This document shows positions 1-7,213 of a stretch of DNA of 64,000 bases, piece by piece. The notes beneath the pieces were generated by a model. That model was not told where the DNA came from, did no database searches, and saw nothing but the letters and a program-made list of their open reading frames with translations. The DNA is from Oscillospiraceae bacterium (GTDB lineage Bacteria; Bacillota; Clostridia; Lachnospirales; Lachnospiraceae). How positions within the stretch are numbered: position 1 is the stretch's first letter; every line of letters starts with the position of its first letter. The translations under genes and the position numbers were made by a program. Location: assembly GCA_021771715.1 (NCBI GenBank), contig JAETOO010000002.1, forward strand, positions 1 to 64,000. The letters are read 5' to 3'.

Positions 1-87
1 TTTAATTTATCACAGCATTTTATCCTTTTCAAGAATAAAACTGTACAAAACGGCGACCCGTTCGCCACGAAGAACAGCACAACTGTC

Positions 88-116
88 TTTACAAAATCCG
101 TGTTCAAATTTATAAT
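88..116 (+). promoter_or_regulatory. Sigma-A type promoter
   Basis: A -35 box TTTACA (88-93) and a perfect -10 box TATAAT (111-116) are separated by 17 bases. They lie just upstream of the lipoprotein gene. A GTG start at 100 would fall inside this promoter, which supports the ATG at 151 as the true start. Confidence 0.75.
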
Positions 117-150
117 GAAAAAAAGAACTTTATATGAGGAGGCTGAAGCT

Positions 151-1119
151 ATGAATACTAGAAAGAAAAGAGCGCAACGCCTTTGGGCTGCTGCCATGAT
201 TGCCCTCTGCACTTTTGGCGCTGTCTCATGTCAGGCCGAGGAGCCGGACTACACAGTGGGCATCTGCCAGTTCGCTGGGCATGCGTCTCTGGACTCTGCC
301 ACGCAGGGCTTTCAGGATGCTCTGACGGAGAAGCTGGGGGATCGCGTGAGCTTTACTGTAAAGAATGCCCAGGGAGATTTCTCCGCCTGTACCATAGCGA
401 TCAATACGCTGGTGTCGGAGAACGTCGACCTGATTCTCGCCAACTCCACCACCGCCCTGCAGACGGCGGTCACAGCCACGGACACCATCCCGATTCTGGG
501 GACCTCCGTCACCGAGTACGGAGCGGCCCTGCAGATCGAGGAGTTCGACGGCCTGCCAGGCACGAATGTGTCCGGCACCTCCGATCTGGCTCCCCTGGAC
601 GGTCTCGCCGACGTTGTGAAGGAGCTGTTTCCGGATGCCGCGCGGGTCGGCCTGCTCTACTGCTCCGCGGAGCCCAATTCCCAGTACCAGATCCATGTGA
701 TGCAGGAAAATCTGGAGGTCCTGGGCTACGAGTGCGGCGTCTACTCCTTCTCGGACTCCAACGAGCTCTCCCCGGTCACGCTCATCGCCGCGTCTGAGTG
801 CGATGTCCTCTACGTCCCCACGGACAATGCGGTCGCCTCCAACACGGAGCTGATCTCCAACATCTGCGATCCGGAACGCGTTCCGGTGATCACCGGGGAC
901 GAGAGCACGTGTCTGCGCTGCGGCGTCGCCACCCTCTCCATCGACTACTATGACCTCGGCTACACCACCGGGAACATGGCCGCGCGCATCCTCGCAGACG
1001 GGGAGGACATCTCCGGGATGCCCATCGAGTTCGCATCCGAGTACACGAAGAAATACAACAAAGAGCGGTGCGACAGCCTCGGCATCGAGGTGCCGGACGA
1101 CTATCTACCGCTCCAGTAA
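151..1119 (+). CDS. TrpX-type ABC substrate-binding lipoprotein
   Basis: This is an extracytoplasmic binding lipoprotein of the ABC_sub_bind (TrpX) family, whose members usually bind amino acids or related small ligands for an ABC importer. The ATG at 151 has GAGGAGG at 136-142 and follows a strong promoter. The N-terminus is a basic region, a hydrophobic stretch and a lipobox-like AVSC, so the mature protein probably begins at that cysteine and is lipid-anchored. The rest shows the two-lobe pattern of the family, with TVGICQFAGHASLDSATQGF near the start. Family members normally sit beside a permease and an ATPase. Here the next gene is convergent, only 4 bases away, and is a symporter, so the protein is an orphan in this window; partners could lie before base 1. 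The ligand cannot be read from the sequence. Confidence 0.85.
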   Translation: MNTRKKRAQRLWAAAMIALCTFGAVSCQAEEPDYTVGICQFAGHASLDSATQGFQDALTEKLGDRVSFTVKNAQGDFSACTIAINTLVSENVDLILANSTTALQTAVTATDTIPILGTSVTEYGAALQIEEFDGLPGTNVSGTSDLAPLDGLADVVKELFPDAARVGLLYCSAEPNSQYQIHVMQENLEVLGYECGVYSFSDSNELSPVTLIAASECDVLYVPTDNAVASNTELISNICDPERVPVITGDESTCLRCGVATLSIDYYDLGYTTGNMAARILADGEDISGMPIEFASEYTKKYNKERCDSLGIEVPDDYLPLQ

Positions 1120-1123
1120 ACAT

Positions 1124-2512
1124 TTATTTCTCATACTCCTGCAGCGCTCCCAACGCCTCCTTCGACAGGGGATAGAGGATGATCAGGTTGAAGATCGTCA
1201 TCAGGCCGACGCCCACGTCGCCCAGGTCCCACACCACCGTGTACTCTGCCAGCCCTCCGATGAAGAGCATCAGCAGCGCCAGCAGCTTGTATGCGGTCTG
1301 GGACACCCAGGAATCGCCGAACAGGTAGGCCACATTGGAGCGGGCGTAGAACAGAATCCCGATGAACGTGGAGAAGCTGAACAGCCACAGGACCACCGCG
1401 ATGAAGATCCCGCCGGCGGAGCCGAGATGCCACGTCATAGCTGTCTGGAGCAGCTCCATCCCCTCGAGGCCATCCAGCAGCTGCTCCGGGGCCAGCAGCA
1501 TGATCATCGCAGTGCAGGTGCAGATCACAATCGTGTCCACCAGAACGCCGAACGCCTGCAGCAGGCCGATCTGGGCCGGATGGCTGCAGACAGCCGCGGC
1601 CGCGGAGCAGGGCGCCGACCCTGACCCGGCCTCGTTGGAAAACAGCCCTCTCTTCACCCCGTTCATCAGCACCGCTCCGAAGCCCCCGGCCGCCACCTGG
1701 CGCAGCCCGAAGGCTTCCGAGAAAATCCGCCCGAAGATCCCGGGAAGCAGCGTGATATTTTTCAAAATCAAAAACAGCGTCAGGAAAAAGTAGCACCCGG
1801 CCATGATCGGCACCAGGACATCCAGCACCTTCACCGTCGCGTTTTTCCGCAGCACGATGACCGCCGCCAGTGTGACCAGGATCACCGTGGTCACCAGAGG
1901 CGGTATGTGGAATGCATTCTCAAACGCGGAGGAGACCGAATTTCCGATCACCTGACTGATCCCGCACCAGCAGATCAGCCCTGAGACGGCAAACAGAACC
2001 GCGAGCAGCGAGCGCTTCCTGGCGTGTTTCTTTCTCTTCCTATTTATATACGCATGGATGTAGTAGGCGGGGCCGCCCCGGTAGCCCCCGTAGAGCGGAT
2101 CCGGCTCCTTGTAGAGCTGTGCCAGCACCGCCTCGATGTAGGCGGTAGAGGCCCCGATCAAGGCCGTGACCCACATCCAGAAGATAGCGCCCGCGCCTCC
2201 GACCGAGATCGCCGCCACCACGCCCACCAGGTTTCCCATACCCACCCTGGTAGCCGTCGAGACGACCAGCGACTGGAAGCCGGAGATCGCGCCTCCGGTC
2301 CGCTCCTGGCTCGTGACCGTCAGCCGGAGCATTTCCCTGAACTTCCGCACCGGGAGCACACGCGTCCGGACCGTAAAATAAAGCCCGGTAGGCAGCAACA
2401 GCAGCACCAGAAGCGAGATCCCCAGTTCCCTTCCGCCTCCGAGCGGCACAAAAAAGAGATCGCCCCACAAAAACCGATACACCGACTCAATGATCGAGAC
2501 ACACAACTCCAT
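1124..2512 (-). CDS. Sodium:alanine/glycine symporter (AGCS family)
   Basis: This is an integral membrane sodium- or proton-coupled amino-acid symporter of the alanine/glycine:cation (AGCS, AlsT/DagA) family. The 462 residues are the usual family length. Hydrophobic segments alternate throughout, and the family-typical stretches RVGMGNLVGVVAAISVGGAG (around residue 90) and NGVKRGLFSNEAGSGSAP (around residue 285) are intact. The ATG has GGGGGAAG just upstream. The gene converges on the preceding lipoprotein gene with a 4-base gap and no room for an intervening terminator. Alanine, glycine or glutamine are all plausible substrates. Confidence 0.9.
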   Translation of the reverse strand: MELCVSIIESVYRFLWGDLFFVPLGGGRELGISLLVLLLLPTGLYFTVRTRVLPVRKFREMLRLTVTSQERTGGAISGFQSLVVSTATRVGMGNLVGVVAAISVGGAGAIFWMWVTALIGASTAYIEAVLAQLYKEPDPLYGGYRGGPAYYIHAYINRKRKKHARKRSLLAVLFAVSGLICWCGISQVIGNSVSSAFENAFHIPPLVTTVILVTLAAVIVLRKNATVKVLDVLVPIMAGCYFFLTLFLILKNITLLPGIFGRIFSEAFGLRQVAAGGFGAVLMNGVKRGLFSNEAGSGSAPCSAAAAVCSHPAQIGLLQAFGVLVDTIVICTCTAMIMLLAPEQLLDGLEGMELLQTAMTWHLGSAGGIFIAVVLWLFSFSTFIGILFYARSNVAYLFGDSWVSQTAYKLLALLMLFIGGLAEYTVVWDLGDVGVGLMTIFNLIILYPLSKEALGALQEYEK

Positions 2513-2594
2513 CTGTACTTCCCCCTATATCACAACACATTCTGTCTGTTCTTGCCCTTAACCTTATCATGAACCCTCCTATTTCGCAAGCGAA

Positions 2595-2640
2595 AATACA
2601 AAAATCAGCGGCCTCCGACTTCTCGCCAAAAACCGCTGAT
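2595..2640 (-). terminator. Rho-independent terminator after the TPR gene
   Basis: ATCAGCGG (2604-2611) pairs perfectly with CCGCTGAT (2633-2640) around a 21-base loop. On the minus strand the stem is followed by TTTTGTATTTT. It lies downstream of the TPR gene and upstream of the symporter start, so it separates the two transcripts. Confidence 0.7.
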
Positions 2641-2715
2641 CTCACTCCTATAAAAATCTACATTTTGTACGCTCCGGGCGCTCCGTTTCCTTCAAACCTG
2701 CCTTCCATCCGACGC

Positions 2716-3462
2716 TCAGACGTTCAGCCGCTCCTGCTCCCTTTTCAGGTACTCCAGCCGCTCGGGATGCGCTTCGCTGTGGTTTCTCGCCTCGAAATTT
2801 TCCAGCGCCTTGAGGGTACGTCTTCGCAGCAGGGCCGTTCCGCTCTGTCCGGCCGGCATTTTCTTTGCCAGCTCGTACAGCAGCTGCAGCATCTCGTAAA
2901 ACACATCCAGCAGCTCCTCGCTGCAGCCCGTCGGCACCGCCAGATCCGCTCCCACGACATCGTACACCCAGGTCGTATAGTTTTCTTCAAACAGCGGGAG
3001 GATCCAGCGCCTCTGCTCCTGGGTTTCGGGCAGCGTGCGCTCCAGCTCTGTAAGCTCCCGCAGCACATCCCGCAGCTTCGTGATCGTGTCAAGATTGTAG
3101 TAGCTGCTCCAGAAACGGAAGCCGAGCATCACCGGGGTCTCTGTCATCACGGCAAACGCGTACCGGATCGCTCCTAACAGCTCCACGCGCTGCTCTCCTC
3201 GCACCCGCTCCATCAGCGGAATCCAGACCGCAAAGGCCTGGCGAATATGCAGCTCTCCCGGCCTGGAGGAACGGCCGATGGTAGCTCCTTTCAGAAACAA
3301 TGCGTTCACATCCTCCGGATCATAGACCAGAATCCTCTGCGCGCAGCGCGCCGCCTCAGCCAGCTTCCCGGACTGGTAGGCTGCCAGGGCCTTCTCCGTA
3401 TACAATTCGATCAGCTCCTGCTCGGCATCTTCCATCCTGCTCCCCATGACACGTTCCTCCAT
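2716..3462 (-). CDS. TPR-containing hypothetical protein
   Basis: This is a 248-residue soluble protein of unknown function. Residues about 15-55 (ALAAYQSGKLAEAARCAQRI followed by YDPEDVNALFLKG) form a recognisable tetratricopeptide-like helical pair; the remainder is predicted mostly helical by eye, with no membrane segment or signal peptide. It starts 12 bases after the flavoprotein stop on the same strand, so the two are probably co-transcribed. The start is ambiguous: the ATG at 3462 has AGAGGA six bases upstream, and the ATG at 3447 has an equally good GGAGGA formed inside the first codons. A chaperone or adaptor role for the exported flavoprotein is conceivable from position only. Confidence 0.7.
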   Translation of the reverse strand: MEERVMGSRMEDAEQELIELYTEKALAAYQSGKLAEAARCAQRILVYDPEDVNALFLKGATIGRSSRPGELHIRQAFAVWIPLMERVRGEQRVELLGAIRYAFAVMTETPVMLGFRFWSSYYNLDTITKLRDVLRELTELERTLPETQEQRRWILPLFEENYTTWVYDVVGADLAVPTGCSEELLDVFYEMLQLLYELAKKMPAGQSGTALLRRRTLKALENFEARNHSEAHPERLEYLKREQERLNV

Positions 3463-3474
3463 CCTTTTTCCTCT

Positions 3475-5607
3475 TTACAGCTTTGCGCAGTGCTTTCCTG
3501 CCACGCGGCCTGTCGTCATCGCATTGCCCATGTTGTTGCCTGCGGACGGGCAGTTGTATGCATTGCCAAAGCGCTGGCCCATGCAGTTTCCTACCGCGTA
3601 CAGCCCCGGAATCACCGCGTCTCTCTTGCAGTTGAGCACCTGCATGTCGCCGTTTACCACGAGTCCGGTGATCGTATTCAGGCCGCAGTTGTACAGGCCC
3701 TTGCTGTTCTGCATGGCCACGTAGAACGGGCCGTTCTCGATGGCTCTCATGCAGTCCGGATTCTTGCAGTAATCCTCGTCATCCCCGTTTGCGCACAGTG
3801 CATTGTAGCGCTCCAGAGACGCCAGCGCGTTCGCAACCACCTCGTCGGAGAGCCCCGCATTGCGCAGCGCCTCCTCGGCGGTGTTGCCCACGTACACGGT
3901 GCTCATCATCTTCATCGCCTTGTTCGCGATCTCCAGGCCCGTCACCTCGCCGGAGCCTACCGCCGGATCAAGCGCTTCCATATCTCCCTGGAAGATCTCC
4001 ATCCCCTCCATGAAGCCCCAGTTCGGCGCGCCATGATCCAGACCCGCCCGCTGAATGTACTCCATATAATTTTTGTCCATGATGGCGAAATTGCAGCTGT
4101 CGACTGTCGGCATCGGCTGGTGCAGGCACTGTACCAGCGCAAGACCCGCCATCGCCTCATTCATAAAGCGCTTGCCCTGGCAGTTCAGCCACAGGCACGG
4201 CGTTGTTCCCCAGGGGCCAAAGCCCAGATTCGGGCAGTTGACCGCGATTGGGCGCGGATGCGTCTCAATCATGCCGCCGGCCCAGCAGCCCAGCTTGTGG
4301 CCTGCGCCTGCGCAGTCCGTCATGCCGCCTACGCTCTCGCGGGTGATGCCGATCCGCTCCGCATACTCGCCGACCTCAGAGCACAGCTCCCAGACCATAT
4401 CCACGTTTGCGCCGAAATCGCCCGTCGCCAGGATGACGCCCTTGTTCGCTGCAAACTCGATATAGTTTCCGTCTGCGTCCTGCCCGATCATGCCGGTCAC
4501 CTTTCCGTCCGCGTCCTGAGTCAGAACGACCGCACTGGTGCTGCAGAACCACTGCGCGCCCAGCTCCTCCGCCGCATCCCGGCAATACGTCTCCAGCTCC
4601 GTCAGGCGGCTGACACCTGTGAGTCCTGCCTTTCCTACCGGCTTCGCATTCTGGGTGCCGATCGACTGGAACGTGGAGGCCCACATCTTGTACCCCTCGC
4701 TCTCCGCCGGATAATAGCTGCCGTCCGGCATATTATAGCCGATCTGCACGATGCACTGGCCGCCTTTGTAGTCAAACACGTCGGAAGTCTCCGGCACCTG
4801 CGCCGCCAGATTGTCCATCATCTCGCCGGAGTTGTACACGAAGCTGCGGATCACATCCGTATCGCAGCGGCCGTTTGCACGGCGCACGTACTCGTTGACG
4901 ATCTCCTCCAGATCGTACGGCCCGAAGCCCCAGCTCTCCAGAAGCTTGGAATTGTAGGAGCAGATGTCGTCTCCTCTGTACACGATCTCGCCGTCCGCGT
5001 GGCTCTCGATCACCGCCACGGAGGCTCCCTCCTGAGCCGCTGCCAGCGCCGCCTGCGTGCCCGCATGTCCGCCGCCGATCACGACCACGTCGAAGGTCTT
5101 CGTCTCCTTGATCTCGGAGGCGTCGATCACCGGGGCCTCTCCCAGCCAGTCCTCATCGCACATGTAGCCAAAGGGCCGTGCCGTCTGCGCCGCTGGCTTC
5201 TCTCCTCCTGCCACCTCAACGGCTTCTCCCTTTGCCTGCGCGATACAAACCGCCGCTGCCTCCTTGACCGCATTGCTGGTCATCGTAGCGCCTGCGACCG
5301 CGTCGATCTCGCTGCTCTGCGCATCCAGAATCGCCTGGCGAAGGACATCCCCCGCCGCACCTCCGATATCCGGAGTCTCGCCGGATACGTCCAGCTGTAC
5401 ATCCGTGATGTGCTCTGCATCAAAGGTCATCGTCACGGTCACCTGGCTGCTGATGCCCTGCGCGGTGGCGGAGTAGGTGCCTGGCGTGTAGGTACCGCCC
5501 TCCGATGCGAAGCTGCCAAATCCAGGCAGCATGCTCATCGCTGCCAGCCCAAGGCCGCTGGCCGCCGCACTTTTCAGGAAACTGCGTCTTGAAATTTTCT
5601 CACTCAT
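3475..5607 (-). CDS. Tat-exported FMN-binding/FAD-dependent reductase (FrdA/UrdA-like)
   Basis: This is an exported flavoprotein of the fumarate/urocanate reductase group, using flavins to pass electrons to an organic acceptor outside the membrane. The ATG at 5607 follows GGAGGGAAG, giving 710 residues. The N-terminus has a perfect twin-arginine motif, SRRSFLK. Residues about 40-125 form an FMN_bind domain ending in DAVAGATMTS, which resembles the motif that receives covalent FMN from an ApbE-type transferase. Residues about 160-700 are the FAD domain, with dinucleotide-binding VVIGGGHAGTQAALAAAQEG, the active-site region LNCQGKRFMNEA and C-terminal GNAYNCPSAGNNMGNAMTTG. There is no heme-binding CXXCH and no lipobox. 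The TPR gene follows and a LysR gene is divergent. The acceptor (fumarate, urocanate, an acrylate or other) cannot be named. Confidence 0.9.
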   Translation of the reverse strand: MSEKISRRSFLKSAAASGLGLAAMSMLPGFGSFASEGGTYTPGTYSATAQGISSQVTVTMTFDAEHITDVQLDVSGETPDIGGAAGDVLRQAILDAQSSEIDAVAGATMTSNAVKEAAAVCIAQAKGEAVEVAGGEKPAAQTARPFGYMCDEDWLGEAPVIDASEIKETKTFDVVVIGGGHAGTQAALAAAQEGASVAVIESHADGEIVYRGDDICSYNSKLLESWGFGPYDLEEIVNEYVRRANGRCDTDVIRSFVYNSGEMMDNLAAQVPETSDVFDYKGGQCIVQIGYNMPDGSYYPAESEGYKMWASTFQSIGTQNAKPVGKAGLTGVSRLTELETYCRDAAEELGAQWFCSTSAVVLTQDADGKVTGMIGQDADGNYIEFAANKGVILATGDFGANVDMVWELCSEVGEYAERIGITRESVGGMTDCAGAGHKLGCWAGGMIETHPRPIAVNCPNLGFGPWGTTPCLWLNCQGKRFMNEAMAGLALVQCLHQPMPTVDSCNFAIMDKNYMEYIQRAGLDHGAPNWGFMEGMEIFQGDMEALDPAVGSGEVTGLEIANKAMKMMSTVYVGNTAEEALRNAGLSDEVVANALASLERYNALCANGDDEDYCKNPDCMRAIENGPFYVAMQNSKGLYNCGLNTITGLVVNGDMQVLNCKRDAVIPGLYAVGNCMGQRFGNAYNCPSAGNNMGNAMTTGRVAGKHCAKL

Positions 5608-5720
5608 CGTCTTCCCTCCATACGTTTTCTTTTCGCCCGTCCCGGACGGATTCGCCCAGCCGCGCAAAGCGCTGTGCTCTGTCTGCCCGGAGACACCAGG
5701 CCAGGCGGCATCCCTGCGCG

Positions 5721-5912
5721 GGCACGCTGTGTACCCTGCGCTTCTGCACGGCCACGCTGTGTACCGCTATGCTTCTGCACGGGCACGCTGTGTACCGCTA
5801 TGCTTCTGCACAGGCACGCTGTGTTCCGCTACGCTTCTGCATAGCAGCTGCTCTTCTACATGGCACGCTGTGTATCGCGGCCTATCTGCATGGCGCGCTG
5901 TGTACTGCGACC
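5721..5912. repeat. Imperfect 30/31-bp tandem repeats in the flavoprotein leader
   Basis: A unit containing GCACGCTGTGTACCG and GCTTCTGCAC recurs with starts near 5722, 5752, 5783, 5814, 5863 and 5893. The spacing is 30 or 31 bases, with one 49-base gap where the unit is degenerate. The tract lies about 115 bases upstream of the flavoprotein start. The 31-base spacings break any reading frame, and there are no unique spacers between units. Confidence 0.8.
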
Positions 5913-6031
5913 TTTCCGCCGCTGTCTGGTGGCTTGTCTTTACTTTATCATTCCTTTCCGAAATTGTGAAATAGGAAAAGTTATTAAGGTAATGAGAAAA
6001 ATACATAAGTATATGCAAAAACCGTCCGGTG

Positions 6032-6040
6032 TGGTATAAT
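6032..6040 (+). promoter_or_regulatory. Extended -10 promoter for the LysR gene
   Basis: TGGTATAAT (6032-6040) is an extended -10 box with a perfect TATAAT; no good -35 is visible. It implies a leader of about 170 bases before the LysR start. Confidence 0.5.
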
Positions 6041-6218
6041 CAGGCTCAGATATACCGCTCACTGCCCGCTTCGGCGCTGCATATGGGAATCGAATATCCT
6101 GCTGCAGAGCAGCGGGGCATTTGACCCTCGCGGCAGTCGCCAAATATCCATGCAAGCATGGCTACTTGGCTCATCGCTCGCGGGAATAGACTGTGAAATC
6201 AAAGGGAGAATGACCGAT
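6041..6218 (+). other. Palindrome-rich leader of the LysR gene
   Basis: This untranslated stretch contains CCATGC-AA-GCATGG flanked by GCCAA and TTGGC, which together form a nested hairpin (about 6139-6171), and a CTGC/GCAG-rich palindrome at about 6090-6106. No reading frame with a ribosome binding site is present. Its function is unknown. Confidence 0.4.
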
Positions 6219-7118
6219 ATGACCTTAAAACAGCTGACTTATTTTCGAAGTGTCGCGGACAGCCTGAGCTTTACGAAGGCCTCCCGGGAGTGCTTTATCT
6301 CCCAGACCGCCATCAGCCGCCAGATCCAGGCGCTGGAGGAGGAGCTCGGGGTCCCGCTTTTTGTGAGAAATACCGTGCGCGTGCGATTGACGCCCGCCGG
6401 AGAATATCTGTTCCGGCAGAGCAAAAAAATACTGGGGCTCGTGGAAGAGACCGCCATTCAGACCAGAAAGATCGATTTCGAACGGAATCCCCACCTGTCG
6501 GTCGGACTGCCCAGCCTCATGGAACGGCAGGCTGTCATGACACCGCTGCGCCGCTTCCGCGCAGCGCACACCGCCATCCAGTTTTCCTTTCTGCACGGGG
6601 TCCCGCACACTATGATCAATGCGGTGGTGGAGGGCCAACTGGATGTTCTGATCAGCATGTCTCTCGACCTGCCGGATCTCTCCGGGCTGAGAGTGCAGAC
6701 GCTCCTCTCCTCCCCCTGCGTGCTGATGACCGCCGCCGACCATCCCCTCGCCGCCCTCTCCTGTGTGCAGCCCCATCAGCTTGCCGGGGAGACCTTCGCC
6801 TTCGCGCACGCCGCCGGCATCGCGCCGACCATCGAGCGGAGCGCCGACTATTACCGGCAGCTGCACCTCTCAAATGTCCACACCCGGTACGCGGAGAGTC
6901 TCACCGACGTCCTCATGCTGGTGGAGAGCGGCGGCGCGGTGGCCATCGTCCCGTCTCTGGTACAGGACCGCCTCGCAGGGACCCTGCACTTCGCACAAAT
7001 CGAGGGCTCCGGGCTCAGCGCGGATCTGCTCGCCATCGCACTCCCAGACAGCCTCAATCCGGATACGGACCTGTTCCTCACGTTTCTGGCTGATTATTTC
7101 TCCGTTGAGGGGGGCTGA
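6219..7118 (+). CDS. LysR-family transcriptional regulator
   Basis: This is a LysR-type transcriptional regulator of 299 residues, the normal family length. Residues 1-60 are the winged helix-turn-helix (MTLKQLTYFRSVADSLSFTK, then ISQTAISRQIQALEEELG), and the rest is the periplasmic-binding-like effector domain. The ATG at 6219 is preferred because AAAGGGAG at 6201-6208 is ten bases upstream; the ATG at 6210 would be too close to it. The gene is divergent from the flavoprotein/TPR operon, so it probably controls that operon in response to the acceptor or its precursor. That link is inference from arrangement. Confidence 0.9.
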   Translation: MTLKQLTYFRSVADSLSFTKASRECFISQTAISRQIQALEEELGVPLFVRNTVRVRLTPAGEYLFRQSKKILGLVEETAIQTRKIDFERNPHLSVGLPSLMERQAVMTPLRRFRAAHTAIQFSFLHGVPHTMINAVVEGQLDVLISMSLDLPDLSGLRVQTLLSSPCVLMTAADHPLAALSCVQPHQLAGETFAFAHAAGIAPTIERSADYYRQLHLSNVHTRYAESLTDVLMLVESGGAVAIVPSLVQDRLAGTLHFAQIEGSGLSADLLAIALPDSLNPDTDLFLTFLADYFSVEGG

Positions 7119-7213
7119 CGCAGCCGCAGCATATCCGCGCTACCTCAGATCAGCCGCAGGGCATTCCGCGCTGATGCCGGCTCGTCCGCGGCGCATCCGA
7201 CGACGCTCTCATC

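Noticed and set aside
3247-5592. Long plus-strand frame (781 codons) opposite the flavoprotein gene
   Set aside because: It is the antisense shadow of a GC-rich gene with clear domains. It has no start signal, and its histidine/arginine/leucine-rich text matches no family. The same applies to long antisense frames over the hybrid kinase, ABC exporters, nucleoside permeases, MATE, SNF2 and mutS2 genes.
5604-6018. Minus-strand frames over the 30-bp repeats encoding HSGTQR-like units
   Set aside because: The 31-base spacings shift the frame between units and no start signal is present, so the repeats are treated as noncoding.
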